A program made the translations under genes and the position numbers. Under the pieces are notes generated by a model that did no database searches, was not told the origin of the DNA, and worked only from the letters and a program-made list of their open reading frames with translations. A stretch of DNA of 64,000 nt, from the NCBI GenBank assembly GCA_965229605.1, contig OZ245892.1:1116001-1180000 (forward strand), written 5' to 3'. Shown in pieces: positions 43,103 to 51,557 of this stretch (positions are counted from its first letter, which is position 1; each line of letters begins with the position of its first letter). The DNA comes from G965229605 sp965229605. GTDB lineage: Bacteria > Pseudomonadota > Alphaproteobacteria > CBDDJK01.

Positions 43103-45028
43103 ATGCTCAGGCGACTTCCTCTTCATCTGGTAAATCAGATTGCGGCTGGCGAGGTGATTGAACGCCCGGCAGCGGCAGTCAAGGAACTGGTTGAGAACAG
43201 CCTGGATGCCGGAGCCAACGAGGTCACCGTTTCAATCCGCGATGGCGGGCGCAGCTTTATTGAAATTACCGATAACGGCAAAGGCATGTCGCCGGAGGAC
43301 CTGGAACTGGCGGTTGACCGGCATGTGACCTCCAAACTGCCGGATGATGATCTGGTTCATATCCATACTTTCGGCTTTCGCGGGGAGGCCTTGCCCTCTA
43401 TCGGGGCGGTTGGTCGCTTAACCCTTGTTTCACGTCCGAAAGAGTCTGAAACCGGCTTTTCCCTGACCATTGAAGGCGGTGAAAAAGGCCCGGTCAAACC
43501 CGCAGCCGCCCAACCCGGCACCAAGGTCACCCTGACCGATCTCTTTTACGCCGTGCCTGCGCGCTTGAAGTTTTTGCGCTCGTCCCGTGCCGAAGGGATG
43601 GCGGTGGTGGATACGCTTGATCGTCTGGCCATGGCCTATCCGGCTGCCAGCTTTACCCTGATTGATGAAGGAAAACGCCGCCGGGCTTATCCAGTTGCGC
43701 AAGACCTGCACAGGGACGCAAAAGAGTCTCTGCTTGCCCGCCTTGAACAGATTATAGGACGTGATTTTGCTGAAAATGCCCTGCCGATTGAGATTGAACG
43801 CGAGGGGATGAAACTTTCCGGCTATGCCGGGCTGCCGACCCTGAACCGCGGAAATGCGCAGTCACAATATCTTTTCGTCAATCAGCGACCGGTCAAAGAC
43901 CGCCAGCTTTCCGGGGCTGTGCGTGCGGCCTATCAGGATTTTCTGGCCAGCAATCGCCACCCGCTGCTGGCCCTCTTTCTGTCCGTTCCCAGCGAAATGG
44001 TGGATGTCAATGTGCATCCAGCCAAAGCCGAAGTGCGCTTTCGCGATGCCGGAGCCGTACGCGGCCTGATTATTTCAGCCCTGCGCCTGGCCTTGACCGG
44101 GGCTGGACATCAGGCCTCAACCACCGTGGCCAAAGCCGCTTTGCAAGCCTTTTCCGGCGGACCTTCGTCTGGTGCCAGTTTTTCAGGAGATGTCAGCTAT
44201 GCCCCTGTGAAAGGCAAGGCGCCCCCCCGATTATATGAACGCGCCATGACCTTTCAAGGACCCGATACGCAAACAAATCCGCAAGGGCCTGCTCGTCCGG
44301 CCTTTTCAGGTCAATCGTTCCTCCATCCCGGGCTTGCACCCGGCGCACCGATTGATCCGATCAAACCTCCCGCCCCCCAAACAACAGACAATTCAACAGA
44401 AGCCGCCCCAGAAGCCAATGACAATAGAAGCGATGATCTTGCAGCCATCGACTATCCGCTGGGGGCTGCCCGCACGCAAGTCCATGAAAATTATATCATC
44501 GCCCAGACCTCGGACGGGATGGTGATTGTTGATCAACATGCTGCACACGAACGCATTGTCTATGAACGAATGAAAACCGCGCTGGAAAAAGACGGCATCG
44601 GGCGACAGGCTTTAATGTTGCCGGAAGTGGTCGAACTGGGCGACCAGAGCGAAGATTTACTGGCCCGGCGTGATATGCTGGCGGACCTTGGGCTGGTGCT
44701 TGAAGCCTTTGGACCTGGAGCGGTGCTGGTGCGGGAGACCCCTGCCCTGCTTGGTCAATTCGATGTCAAAAGACTGATCACTGATCTTTGCGATGAACTC
44801 AATGACACCGACGAACCGCTTGGTTTGAAGGAACGGCTGATGGCGGTGCTGGCAACCATGGCTTGTCACGGGTCCGTGCGATCAGGTCGCCGCTTGAATG
44901 CAACCGAGATGAATAGCCTCTTGCGGCAAATGGAAGCCACCCCGCATTCCGGTCAGTGTAATCACGGGCGGCCTACCTATGTTGAACTCAAACTTGCTGA
45001 TATTGAAAAGCTGTTTGGACGGCGCTAA
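43103..45028 (+). CDS. mutL: DNA mismatch repair protein MutL
   Basis: ATPase that links mismatch recognition to strand incision. The 641-residue protein has the GHKL motifs ELVENSLDAGA near 35, EITDNGKGM near 60 and GFRGEALPSIGAV near 95. A proline-rich linker follows (about 355-455). The C-terminal dimerisation domain has VDQHAAHERIVYERM near 470 and the C-terminal ATMACHGSVRSGRRL. The ACHGSVRSG/QCNHGRPTYVEL segments are typical; whether the endonuclease motif DQHAxxERxxYE makes it a nicking MutL is suggested by the match to that pattern. I chose the ATG at 43103, where homology begins; 43028 lies inside pgi. Confidence 0.95.
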   Translation: MLRRLPLHLVNQIAAGEVIERPAAAVKELVENSLDAGANEVTVSIRDGGRSFIEITDNGKGMSPEDLELAVDRHVTSKLPDDDLVHIHTFGFRGEALPSIGAVGRLTLVSRPKESETGFSLTIEGGEKGPVKPAAAQPGTKVTLTDLFYAVPARLKFLRSSRAEGMAVVDTLDRLAMAYPAASFTLIDEGKRRRAYPVAQDLHRDAKESLLARLEQIIGRDFAENALPIEIEREGMKLSGYAGLPTLNRGNAQSQYLFVNQRPVKDRQLSGAVRAAYQDFLASNRHPLLALFLSVPSEMVDVNVHPAKAEVRFRDAGAVRGLIISALRLALTGAGHQASTTVAKAALQAFSGGPSSGASFSGDVSYAPVKGKAPPRLYERAMTFQGPDTQTNPQGPARPAFSGQSFLHPGLAPGAPIDPIKPPAPQTTDNSTEAAPEANDNRSDDLAAIDYPLGAARTQVHENYIIAQTSDGMVIVDQHAAHERIVYERMKTALEKDGIGRQALMLPEVVELGDQSEDLLARRDMLADLGLVLEAFGPGAVLVRETPALLGQFDVKRLITDLCDELNDTDEPLGLKERLMAVLATMACHGSVRSGRRLNATEMNSLLRQMEATPHSGQCNHGRPTYVELKLADIEKLFGRR

Positions 45029-45046
45029 CCCGCATAGGCAGTTACC

Positions 45047-45751
45047 ATGTTTGACCTGACCGGGATTGAGGAACAACTGACCGCTATCGGCCTGACCAGC
45101 GGCGGCTGGTTTGAACTGGAAGCTTCCGATGGATTTGATCCAAAATGGCGGGCCCTCTTGATGGTCTGCCATCGTGGCGGTACGTTCTGGCCCTATTTTT
45201 CAGCCTGGGCCGAAGAACATTCAGAAATCCCCAACCCGCTTGATCAATGGAGCCACAAAAAACTTGGTCATATCGCCGCAGAATCTGGCTTGAAAGCCCT
45301 GTTCCCAGATCATAAAGACCCGTTTTATCCTTTTCAAAAATGGGCCAGGCAGGCTGATCCTGATTTGTCCGCTTCCCCCCTCGGGCTGCTTATTCATCCG
45401 GTTTTTGGATTATGGAGTGCTTGGCGCGGGGCCTTTCTTTTGCCGGACTTGCCAAACCCGCCTGCTGAAAAACCACCTGTTCCATCGCCCTGCTTGACCT
45501 GCCGTGATCAGCCCTGTCTTTCAGCCTGTCCCGTCAATGCCTTTTCGGGAACAAAACCACCGCATTATAACACCAAAAAATGCCTGGCGTGGATTGAAGG
45601 ACCTTCCGGGAAACCCTGTGAAACCAAGGGTTGCCGCGCACGTCTGGCTTGTCCGGTCGGGCGGGATTATCAATATGAAACACCACAACAAAGCTTTCAT
45701 ATGTTTCATTTTATCAATGGATTAAAAAGAACTCATCATAAAACAGATTAA
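45047..45751 (+). CDS. Ferredoxin-like Fe-S protein, uncharacterised
   Basis: A 234-residue soluble protein. The first 150 residues are unrecognised (tryptophan-rich, RALLMVCHRGGTFWPYFSAW). The last third has CLTCRDQPCLSACPVNAF near 150-167 and CETKGCRARLACPVG near 190, a pattern of eight cysteines suggesting one or two [4Fe-4S] clusters with the QueG-like spacing. It shares no obvious function with mutL 18 bases upstream but probably the transcript. The context gives no substrate; a redox role is inferred. Confidence 0.75.
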   Translation: MFDLTGIEEQLTAIGLTSGGWFELEASDGFDPKWRALLMVCHRGGTFWPYFSAWAEEHSEIPNPLDQWSHKKLGHIAAESGLKALFPDHKDPFYPFQKWARQADPDLSASPLGLLIHPVFGLWSAWRGAFLLPDLPNPPAEKPPVPSPCLTCRDQPCLSACPVNAFSGTKPPHYNTKKCLAWIEGPSGKPCETKGCRARLACPVGRDYQYETPQQSFHMFHFINGLKRTHHKTD

Positions 45752-45892
45752 AAATATCTGTTATAAATTTTGATTGCTGATGAACAATCTCTTGACCTTG
45801 CTCTTTATTCAGGACAAACAGACGCACATGAATCTTGTCTGTCACAAGGCATGACCTGGAAGATAGAATTGTATACAAGATTTTGATCATAA

Positions 45893-45980
45893 GGAGAGAT
45901 GGCCGAGCGGTCTAAGGCGCACGCCTGGAAAGCGTGTTGGCGGAAACGCCTCGAGGGTTCGAATCCCTCTCTCTCCGCCA
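45893..45980 (+). tRNA. tRNA-Ser (anticodon GGA)
   Basis: A class II tRNA of 88 bases. The acceptor stem is GGAGAGA paired with TCTCTCC, the D-arm is TGGCCGAGCGGTCTAAGGC, the anticodon loop is CTGGAAA with anticodon GGA, the long variable arm is TGTTGGCGGAAACGCCTC, and the T-arm is GGGTTCGAATCCC. CCA is encoded. It is followed directly by a large inverted repeat. Confidence 0.98.
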
Positions 45981-46023
45981 TATATGTAACCATGGTATCG
46001 AATGATACCTATGGTTACATATA
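45981..46023. terminator. 19-bp inverted repeat abutting tRNA-Ser 3' end
   Basis: The bases at 45981-45999 pair with 46004-46023 with only one bulged base, around a GAAT loop. Both outer ends read TATATGTAACCA inward. It begins immediately after the encoded CCA. It could act as a transcription terminator for the tRNA (no uridine run follows) or be a scar of an integrated element. Confidence 0.55.
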
Positions 46024-46352
46024 TGATGGGTTAAGGGGATTTGAACCCGAGCAGAGGGTTCGACAACAAGCGATAGCGCCAGCTATCGTGAAGGTGCGGC
46101 GAAGCGCAAGCGAAGCCAATCCCTCTTTTGTGGCGATGGCAGCAGTTGCCGTCAAATGTATGACGGCACTCATCGCGCAGGTGCGGCGAAGCGCAAGCGA
46201 AGCCAATCCCTCTTTTGTGGCGATGGCAGCAGTTGCTGTCAAGCGATAGCGACAGCTATCGCGCAGGTGCGGCAAAGCGCAAGCGAAGCCAATCCCTCTT
46301 GTGACGGGTAATTCTTTCGGACGCTTCGCCTTTGTTATCCTCGCCTTCGTTA
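46024..46352. other. Non-coding repeat block with tRNA T-arm-like fragments
   Basis: No gene is credible in this stretch. At 46034-46048 the minus strand reads like a tRNA T-arm (GGGTTCAAATCCCC), and the acceptor-like TTAACCCA follows. On the plus strand, GAGGGTTCG near 46054 and AATCCCTCTTTT near 46118 look like the two halves of the tRNA-Ser T-arm separated by about 58 bases. Three copies of a roughly 87-base unit follow (see separate entry). The block ends at the GMC dehydrogenase gene. Confidence 0.6.
46092..46303 (+). repeat. Three tandem copies of an ~87-bp repeat downstream of tRNA-Ser
   Basis: Copies begin at 46092, 46179 and 46265 (periods 87 and 86). All share AGGTGCGGC(G/A)AAGCGC, then AAGCGAAGCCAATCCCTCTT; the first two continue through TTGTGGCGATGGCAGCAGTTG. 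The third copy ends about 38 bases in. Each is preceded by a small hairpin (for example GCGATAGC with GCTATCGC), whose sequence varies while pairing is kept in at least two copies. Confidence 0.88.
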
Positions 46353-47981
46353 TCACCGGGATACGCGATGTTTGAGGATAAGATCGCTGGCTTTTTCTGC
46401 GATCATAATCGTCGGGGCGTTGGTGTTGCCCGATGTAATGGTCGGCATGATCGAAGCATCGACGACGCGCAGGCCGCTGACACCATGAACCCGCAGACGT
46501 TCGTCAACCACAGACATCGGGTCTGTTCCCATCTTGCAGGTGCTGGTGGGGTGATAGATGGTTTGCGCGATATTGCGCGCGCTATCAAGAAGTTGCGCAT
46601 CGGTTTCAACACCGGGCCCTGGAAGATGTTCGCGCACGATATAGGATTTCAGGGCCTTGGTCTTTACCAGTCGCCGGGTGAATTTCAGCGCATCAATGGC
46701 CGTCTGGCAATCCCGTTCGGCGGAAAGATAGTTCGGGTGGATGGCCGGGTAGGCTTCCGGGTTGGGCGATATGATTTCGATACGTCCGCGACTTTCCGGG
46801 CGTAACTGGCAGACGGATAGCGTAACCCCGGGAAACGGGTGCATCTCAATGCCCGGTTTATCGGCACTCAACGGCTGGAAATGGTATTGAATATCGGGCG
46901 TTTCTACATGGTCGTTGGAACGCGCAAAGATGCAGACCTGCGATGCGCCCATGCTCATCGGACCGGAACGCGCGAAAACATACTGCATGCCGATCATCAT
47001 GCGACCGAACAGGCTATTGATCTCTTCGTTGAGGGTGGGCACGTTGACTTCGTAAACGGTCCGAATCTGCAAGTGGTCCTGAAGATTTGCGCCGACGCCA
47101 TCCAAATTCTTAACGACCTCAATACCAAGGCTCTGCAGCAAGGCACCCGGCCCGATGCCCGAGAGTTGAAGAATTTGAGGCGAACCGATTGCACCAGCAC
47201 TGAGGATCACCTCGCCGCCAGGCCGTAGGTGATATCTGCGCTGGCCACCTTTGATTGAGGTAGCAATGCCGATGGTCCTGGTGTTCTCAATCAGTACCTT
47301 TTCGACCAGGGCATGGGTGACGATATCCAGGTTGGGGCGGTTCTTTACAGGATTGAGGAATGCGCGTGCCGTGGAACAACGCAATCCATTGCGCGCCGTC
47401 TGCTGAAAATATCCGGCCCCTTCCTGTTCGGCACCGTTGAAATCGGCATTGCGCTGCACCCCCAGCTCGCCAGCTGCGTTGATTAATGCTTCGCAGATAT
47501 CACGTTTGGCCCGCATATTTTGGACCGCCAGCTCATTTCCGGTTCCGTGAAACGCATCGGCACCATTCTGCTGGTCTTCGGACTTCATGAAGTAAGGCAA
47601 TATATCTTCAAAAGACCAGCCTGCGTTGCCGAGTTGGCGCCAGTGGTCGTAGTCCTGACGTTGGCCACGGATATACAGGAGACCATTGATCGAGCTTGAT
47701 CCGCCGAGTGTTTTGCCACGCGGCCAGTCAATGGCGCGACCGTTCAAGCCGGGGTCCGGTTCGGTTTTGTAACTCCAGTCGGTCAAGGGATTGTGCAGGG
47801 TTTTGAAATAGCCGACAGGGACATGAATCCACGGGTACCAGTCCTTGCCGCCTGCTTCCAACAGCAATACCCGCTTGTTGGGCTCGCCACTCAGCCGGTT
47901 GGCCAATACACAGCCTGCGGAGCCTGCACCGACAATGATATAATCGTATTGCGCCTCGGCTGGCTGATGCGTGTTTTGCAT
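46353..47981 (-). CDS. GMC-family flavin alcohol dehydrogenase (choline-dehydrogenase-like)
   Basis: An FAD-dependent oxidase/dehydrogenase of alcohols. The 542-residue protein has the FAD motif YIIVGAGSAGCVLANRL near 14-30, WPRGKTLGGSSSINGLLYIRG near 88, and the catalytic His-Asn region in YHPTSTCKMG near 480 and SGNTNAPTIMIAEKA near 515. Homology starts at the ATG at 47981. It follows TRAP permease genes on the same strand, 25 bases after the large permease. GMC enzymes next to TRAP importers include isethionate dehydrogenase (IseJ) with IseKLM, so the natural substrate may be a sulfonated alcohol rather than choline. Choline itself is unlikely, as no betB is nearby. Confidence 0.85.
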   Translation of the reverse strand: MQNTHQPAEAQYDYIIVGAGSAGCVLANRLSGEPNKRVLLLEAGGKDWYPWIHVPVGYFKTLHNPLTDWSYKTEPDPGLNGRAIDWPRGKTLGGSSSINGLLYIRGQRQDYDHWRQLGNAGWSFEDILPYFMKSEDQQNGADAFHGTGNELAVQNMRAKRDICEALINAAGELGVQRNADFNGAEQEGAGYFQQTARNGLRCSTARAFLNPVKNRPNLDIVTHALVEKVLIENTRTIGIATSIKGGQRRYHLRPGGEVILSAGAIGSPQILQLSGIGPGALLQSLGIEVVKNLDGVGANLQDHLQIRTVYEVNVPTLNEEINSLFGRMMIGMQYVFARSGPMSMGASQVCIFARSNDHVETPDIQYHFQPLSADKPGIEMHPFPGVTLSVCQLRPESRGRIEIISPNPEAYPAIHPNYLSAERDCQTAIDALKFTRRLVKTKALKSYIVREHLPGPGVETDAQLLDSARNIAQTIYHPTSTCKMGTDPMSVVDERLRVHGVSGLRVVDASIMPTITSGNTNAPTIMIAEKASDLILKHRVSR

Positions 47982-48006
47982 CACAAAGGATGATCTCAAG
48001 CGACCG

Positions 48007-49365
48007 TTATCGGTTTGGCAACAGCATGAGCGCAAGATCCGGCGTCATGGCAACCAGGAACCAGACGGATATCAGCGCGATCAGGTAATAGAGCGTGTAT
48101 CTCAATAGTCTGAAGTAAGGGACGCCTGTCACTCCTGACGCAACATAAAGGTTCAACCCATAGGGCGGTGTGATGAACCCGATTGAGGCTCCAACAAGGA
48201 AAATCACGGCAAAATGGATGGGGTCGACCCCCACGCTCGCGGCGATTGGTGCAAGGATTGGTGCCAGGATGATCGTCACCGGCAGCGATTCCAGCACCAT
48301 GCCAGAAACAAAAACGATGACCATGGCGGCCAGCAGCACCGGATAATATCCACCGAGCGAGGTGAGGAAGTCGGTGATGACAACTTGGGCTCCCAAAAGC
48401 GATAATATCTGTTGCATAACCACCGAGATGGCGATCAGCGGGGCCAGAACGCCTGTGATTTGTGCAGAGCGCATGGTGATGCCGGGAATTTCGCGCAGGG
48501 TAAAGCCCTCGACCACCATCATTTCGGGGTAAGATTTTTCGGACCAGTCTCTATCCATATTGACCTTGAGCATATGACTGACAACCCAGCTCAAAAGCCC
48601 TGCGATGATACAAAAGCCGACCGTGACACCGGCGGCTTCTGTTGGAGAGAACTTGCCGGTATAGATACCCCAAAGGACGAGGCCGATAGCGAAAAAGCCA
48701 AGCCAGGCCCCAAAGGCGGTTTTTAGCACGCGGTTCAGTTGAATCTGGATCAGATGGCCCCATCCATTGGCGCGGCAGACCAGCCAACAGGCAAATTGCA
48801 TACCAATCACCATCAGCGCGCCGGGAATGATTCCGGCAACGAACAGATCGGAGATTGGCAGGTTTAGAAGGAATCCGTAAACGATGAAGATAATTGACGG
48901 TGGAATGATGATGCCGACCGTTCCCCCTGCGGCGGCCGTTGCTGCAGAGAACCGTTCGTCATAGCCGCCCTTGACCATTTCGGGGTGCAGCATCGAGCCA
49001 ATGGTCGCCGTTGTCGCCGAGTTCGAGCCAGAAATGGCGGCGAAAAGCCCGCACGCCCCGAGCGAGGCCATTGCCAGCCCTCCGCGCACCCAGCCAAGAC
49101 AGGCATAGGCATAATCTGACAACCGGCGCGCAATGCCTGATTTGTTGATGAGGTCCCCCGTCAGAATAAAGAGCGGCATGGCCAATAGCGCGAAACCCTT
49201 GTTAAAGACGTTGAGCAGCTCGGCCCCCATATTGTCGAGTGTCAAGCCAAGGACAAAGGAGCACCCGACAACCCAGCTTGCAATCACAAGAAACACCGGG
49301 ACACCCAGCATGAAGAGAAATGTCGCCCCGATAGAGATAAGCGTTATAAATGTGCCGTCAGTCAT
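48007..49365 (-). CDS. TRAP transporter large permease (second system)
   Basis: A 452-residue DctM-type permease with about 12 TM segments. It has AISGSNSATTATIGSMLHPEM near 115 and the repeat-related PPYGLNLYVASGVTGVPYFR near 400. It shares a base with the small permease stop (49365). GMC dehydrogenase follows it. It is not close in sequence to the 6-kb TRAP permease in the visible motifs, so the two systems probably take different solutes. Confidence 0.9.
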   Translation of the reverse strand: MTDGTFITLISIGATFLFMLGVPVFLVIASWVVGCSFVLGLTLDNMGAELLNVFNKGFALLAMPLFILTGDLINKSGIARRLSDYAYACLGWVRGGLAMASLGACGLFAAISGSNSATTATIGSMLHPEMVKGGYDERFSAATAAAGGTVGIIIPPSIIFIVYGFLLNLPISDLFVAGIIPGALMVIGMQFACWLVCRANGWGHLIQIQLNRVLKTAFGAWLGFFAIGLVLWGIYTGKFSPTEAAGVTVGFCIIAGLLSWVVSHMLKVNMDRDWSEKSYPEMMVVEGFTLREIPGITMRSAQITGVLAPLIAISVVMQQILSLLGAQVVITDFLTSLGGYYPVLLAAMVIVFVSGMVLESLPVTIILAPILAPIAASVGVDPIHFAVIFLVGASIGFITPPYGLNLYVASGVTGVPYFRLLRYTLYYLIALISVWFLVAMTPDLALMLLPNR

Positions 49366-50033
49366 TAGTCGCCTCCTCCGATAACCGCTTTTTGGATAAG
49401 CTCGTTTCCGTTACGGAAATTCTCGACATCCTCGATGAAATTTTCAACGATGCGCGCCGCCATCAGGACAAAGGCGAAAGGCGCGGTGATCAAAAACCAC
49501 CACTGCATCACATCATCTGTTCCCAGAACAATCTGGAAATTCGATGCTGACAAGGCCACAGCGCGTGTGGTTGTGACGATGACGATCACGCAAAACGCCA
49601 TCCAGAGAATATTATCGAGGCAAAGGCAGGCAAACTGTGCTTCGCGTCCCATTCGACTTCGAAATTCAGAGAAGCTCAGGTGAGAGCGCAGACGCACATT
49701 GTAGGTCGCCCCGAACCACGCCATGATCATAAAAAGGAGCGGTGGAATCGTTGTTGACCAGGGCTGCTGATTGGAAAAAATGAACCGGTCTACAACACCC
49801 CAAAAAATGATGAAGGCAATCGCGAGATAGCTGAATACCATGAAGCTCCGTTCAAGGTGACGGTCTAGCAACGGTATGCGCTTGTAGATCATTGCGATAA
49901 TCCAGCCGCCTAAAAGGGCAACGATGATGCCAAGGGTCCAGGCTGCATCGCTTTTCAAAGCGTTGCGAATACCCCAGGCGTCCCCGCCAGCCAGTGCCGA
50001 AAAAATCGCACCAATGTCGGTGATAATTAACAC
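49365..50033 (-). CDS. TRAP transporter small permease (second system)
   Basis: A 222-residue DctQ-type protein, longer than the usual 160-180, with about five hydrophobic segments. It has a longer N-terminal soluble/membrane part and a polar C-terminus containing VENFIEDVENFRNGNEL. It is separated from the binding protein by 171 bases that hold a tandem repeat and a terminator-like hairpin. Identification rests on position in the P-Q-M set and hydrophobicity. Confidence 0.8.
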   Translation of the reverse strand: MLIITDIGAIFSALAGGDAWGIRNALKSDAAWTLGIIVALLGGWIIAMIYKRIPLLDRHLERSFMVFSYLAIAFIIFWGVVDRFIFSNQQPWSTTIPPLLFMIMAWFGATYNVRLRSHLSFSEFRSRMGREAQFACLCLDNILWMAFCVIVIVTTTRAVALSASNFQIVLGTDDVMQWWFLITAPFAFVLMAARIVENFIEDVENFRNGNELIQKAVIGGGD

Positions 50034-50069
50034 GTTTTGCCCTCCCTGGTCATGACCCCCGCTGCTTTA

Positions 50070-50121
50070 AGCAGCATATAGAAATGCTTTCAGCAGCATA
50101 TAGAAATGCTTTCAGCAGCAT
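50070..50121. repeat. 22-bp tandem repeat (2.4 copies) in TRAP intergenic gap
   Basis: AGCAGCATATAGAAATGCTTTC occurs at 50070-50091 and 50092-50113, followed by a partial copy AGCAGCAT. The unit itself contains an imperfect inverted repeat (AGCA...TGCT). Confidence 0.9.
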
Positions 50122-50123
50122 GT

Positions 50124-50154
50124 AAAAAAGCCGCCCCCTCGAAAAGAGGGGGCG
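50124..50154 (-). terminator. Rho-independent-type terminator between dctP and dctQ (second TRAP)
   Basis: On the minus strand, CGCCCCCTC (50154-50146) pairs with GAGGGGGCG (50140-50132) around a short loop and is followed by a T run at 50129-50124. It would stop much of the transcription after the binding-protein gene, giving more receptor than permease. Confidence 0.8.
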
Positions 50155-50204
50155 ACCTGATACTATAACCCTGATACTATAACAAAACTCCTGACGATGC
50201 CATC

Positions 50205-51437
50205 TTAGCCTTTCCACCAGCGGCGGGGCTCGACATTCTCGGCAAGGGTGTGCGGGTTGGTGCGCACCTCGTCGTAAATCTCCTGATAGGTGTCGATGCC
50301 ACCCGCCCAGCCGTTGATGCGCTCGCGCCAGGCTTCCCAGAGCTGGGGCTGGAACTCGGGAGAGCACATTTCTTCCGCTTTTCTGACTTCGGCGTCGGAC
50401 AACGCAGCAACGCGCACGTTGTTCTTGGCAAAAATCGTGTCTGGGCCCTGGTGAGGATGCGAAAAGCCAACAGTGTTCACAAGTGCGGCCTCGTTCGCGG
50501 CTTGCACATGCACCTGTGTCAGATATGACGCTTCCATCACCGCGTCTTGCAATGTGCCGCCCAAACTATCAAACGTTGCAGCAGCCATCGCCGTATGCTC
50601 GGTTCCGCAGAAGAAGCGAAGGTCAACACATTGCGAGACCACTGGCGACATATTGGCATAGGCCACAGCCGAGGCCCAGGTTTCAGCGCCATCAATCAAG
50701 CCCTGCTTCAGACCATCAAGGGTTTCTTCCCAGGCAACCGGGACCGGATTCAGGTCCAGCGCCTGCATGGCAATACGGCCAAGCTGGGTACCCGTGACAC
50801 GGTTTTTGGTGCCCGCAAGCTGTTCAACACTGGTCACGGTGTCCCTGTCTTCCCAGGCCAGCCCCAGCTGAATGCCGCGAAGTTCTGCATGGGTAAAGAG
50901 GAACTTCAGCCCGTGCATCTTTTCGAAGGGATCGCGCAAGACACGCTGCGAGGCAGGCGAGTACATGAAATGATACTGATCTGCACGACTGCGGAACATA
51001 TAGGCATAGTCCAGCACATTCAGATAGGGCGCGCCACCAGCCGAGTTTTGAGTCGAGGCCGCATAGATATCGACAATACCCTGCTGCGCTTTCTCGACAC
51101 AAGACAATTGTCCGCAAATCTGATTGTTACCGATGAATTCAATGCGAATTTCGCCGTCCGTCCGGTCTTCGAGATCGCGCACAAATTCAAGACAACCGGC
51201 GCGTTCGATCAGAAGGTTGTCCTGATTGAAGCCCGAAGCACCAAATTTCAGGTTGAATTTTGGCTCCTTTGCATAGCGGCGGTTATATTGCGACTCGGCC
51301 GCTTTGGCCAAACCGGTGGCCGTCATTGCACCGCCAGCAGCCCCTGCGGCGAGCAGCGTCGAGCTCATTCCGTATGTGCCTGCGATTTTAAAGAAATCTC
51401 TGCGCGAGACCCCTTTTACACGATCATAAATTCCCAT
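50205..51437 (-). CDS. TRAP transporter substrate-binding protein with Tat signal
   Basis: A 410-residue DctP-family receptor. The N-terminus has the twin-arginine motif SRRDFFKIAG near 11-20 and a hydrophobic segment up to about 45, so it is probably folded before export. The mature part has KNRVTGTQLGRIAMQALDLNPVP near 215, where TRAP receptors keep the solute-binding arginine. It is larger than typical DctP (about 330), matching the TAXI-unlike long Tat-dependent subgroup. A strong ribosome-binding site (AAGGAGG) precedes the ATG. It follows the YihU-like gene on the same strand. Confidence 0.87.
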   Translation of the reverse strand: MGIYDRVKGVSRRDFFKIAGTYGMSSTLLAAGAAGGAMTATGLAKAAESQYNRRYAKEPKFNLKFGASGFNQDNLLIERAGCLEFVRDLEDRTDGEIRIEFIGNNQICGQLSCVEKAQQGIVDIYAASTQNSAGGAPYLNVLDYAYMFRSRADQYHFMYSPASQRVLRDPFEKMHGLKFLFTHAELRGIQLGLAWEDRDTVTSVEQLAGTKNRVTGTQLGRIAMQALDLNPVPVAWEETLDGLKQGLIDGAETWASAVAYANMSPVVSQCVDLRFFCGTEHTAMAAATFDSLGGTLQDAVMEASYLTQVHVQAANEAALVNTVGFSHPHQGPDTIFAKNNVRVAALSDAEVRKAEEMCSPEFQPQLWEAWRERINGWAGGIDTYQEIYDEVRTNPHTLAENVEPRRWWKG

Positions 51438-51557
51438 ACTCTTCCTCCTTAATTGGTTTGTTGTTGGGTAATTTTACAGATTTAGATTTTTCAGGGTTTC
51501 CTCCTCCTTGACCCCGTTAGCTATACTCTTGTGACGACACGCCTGCTCCAACTGTTT

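Noticed and set aside
46024..46060. A second tRNA gene on the minus strand
   Set aside because: Only a T-arm and an acceptor-like end are readable; no D-arm, anticodon arm or matching 5' acceptor strand could be placed.
46092..46303. Possible CRISPR array
   Set aside because: Only three units of about 87 bases, spacers are similar hairpins rather than unique sequences, and no cas genes are nearby.
45899..46356. Repeat-encoded peptides (VRRSASEANPSFVAMAA) in the tRNA-Ser downstream region
   Set aside because: The frame starts inside the tRNA, and the other strand gives an equally long frame, as expected for non-coding tandem repeats with hairpins.
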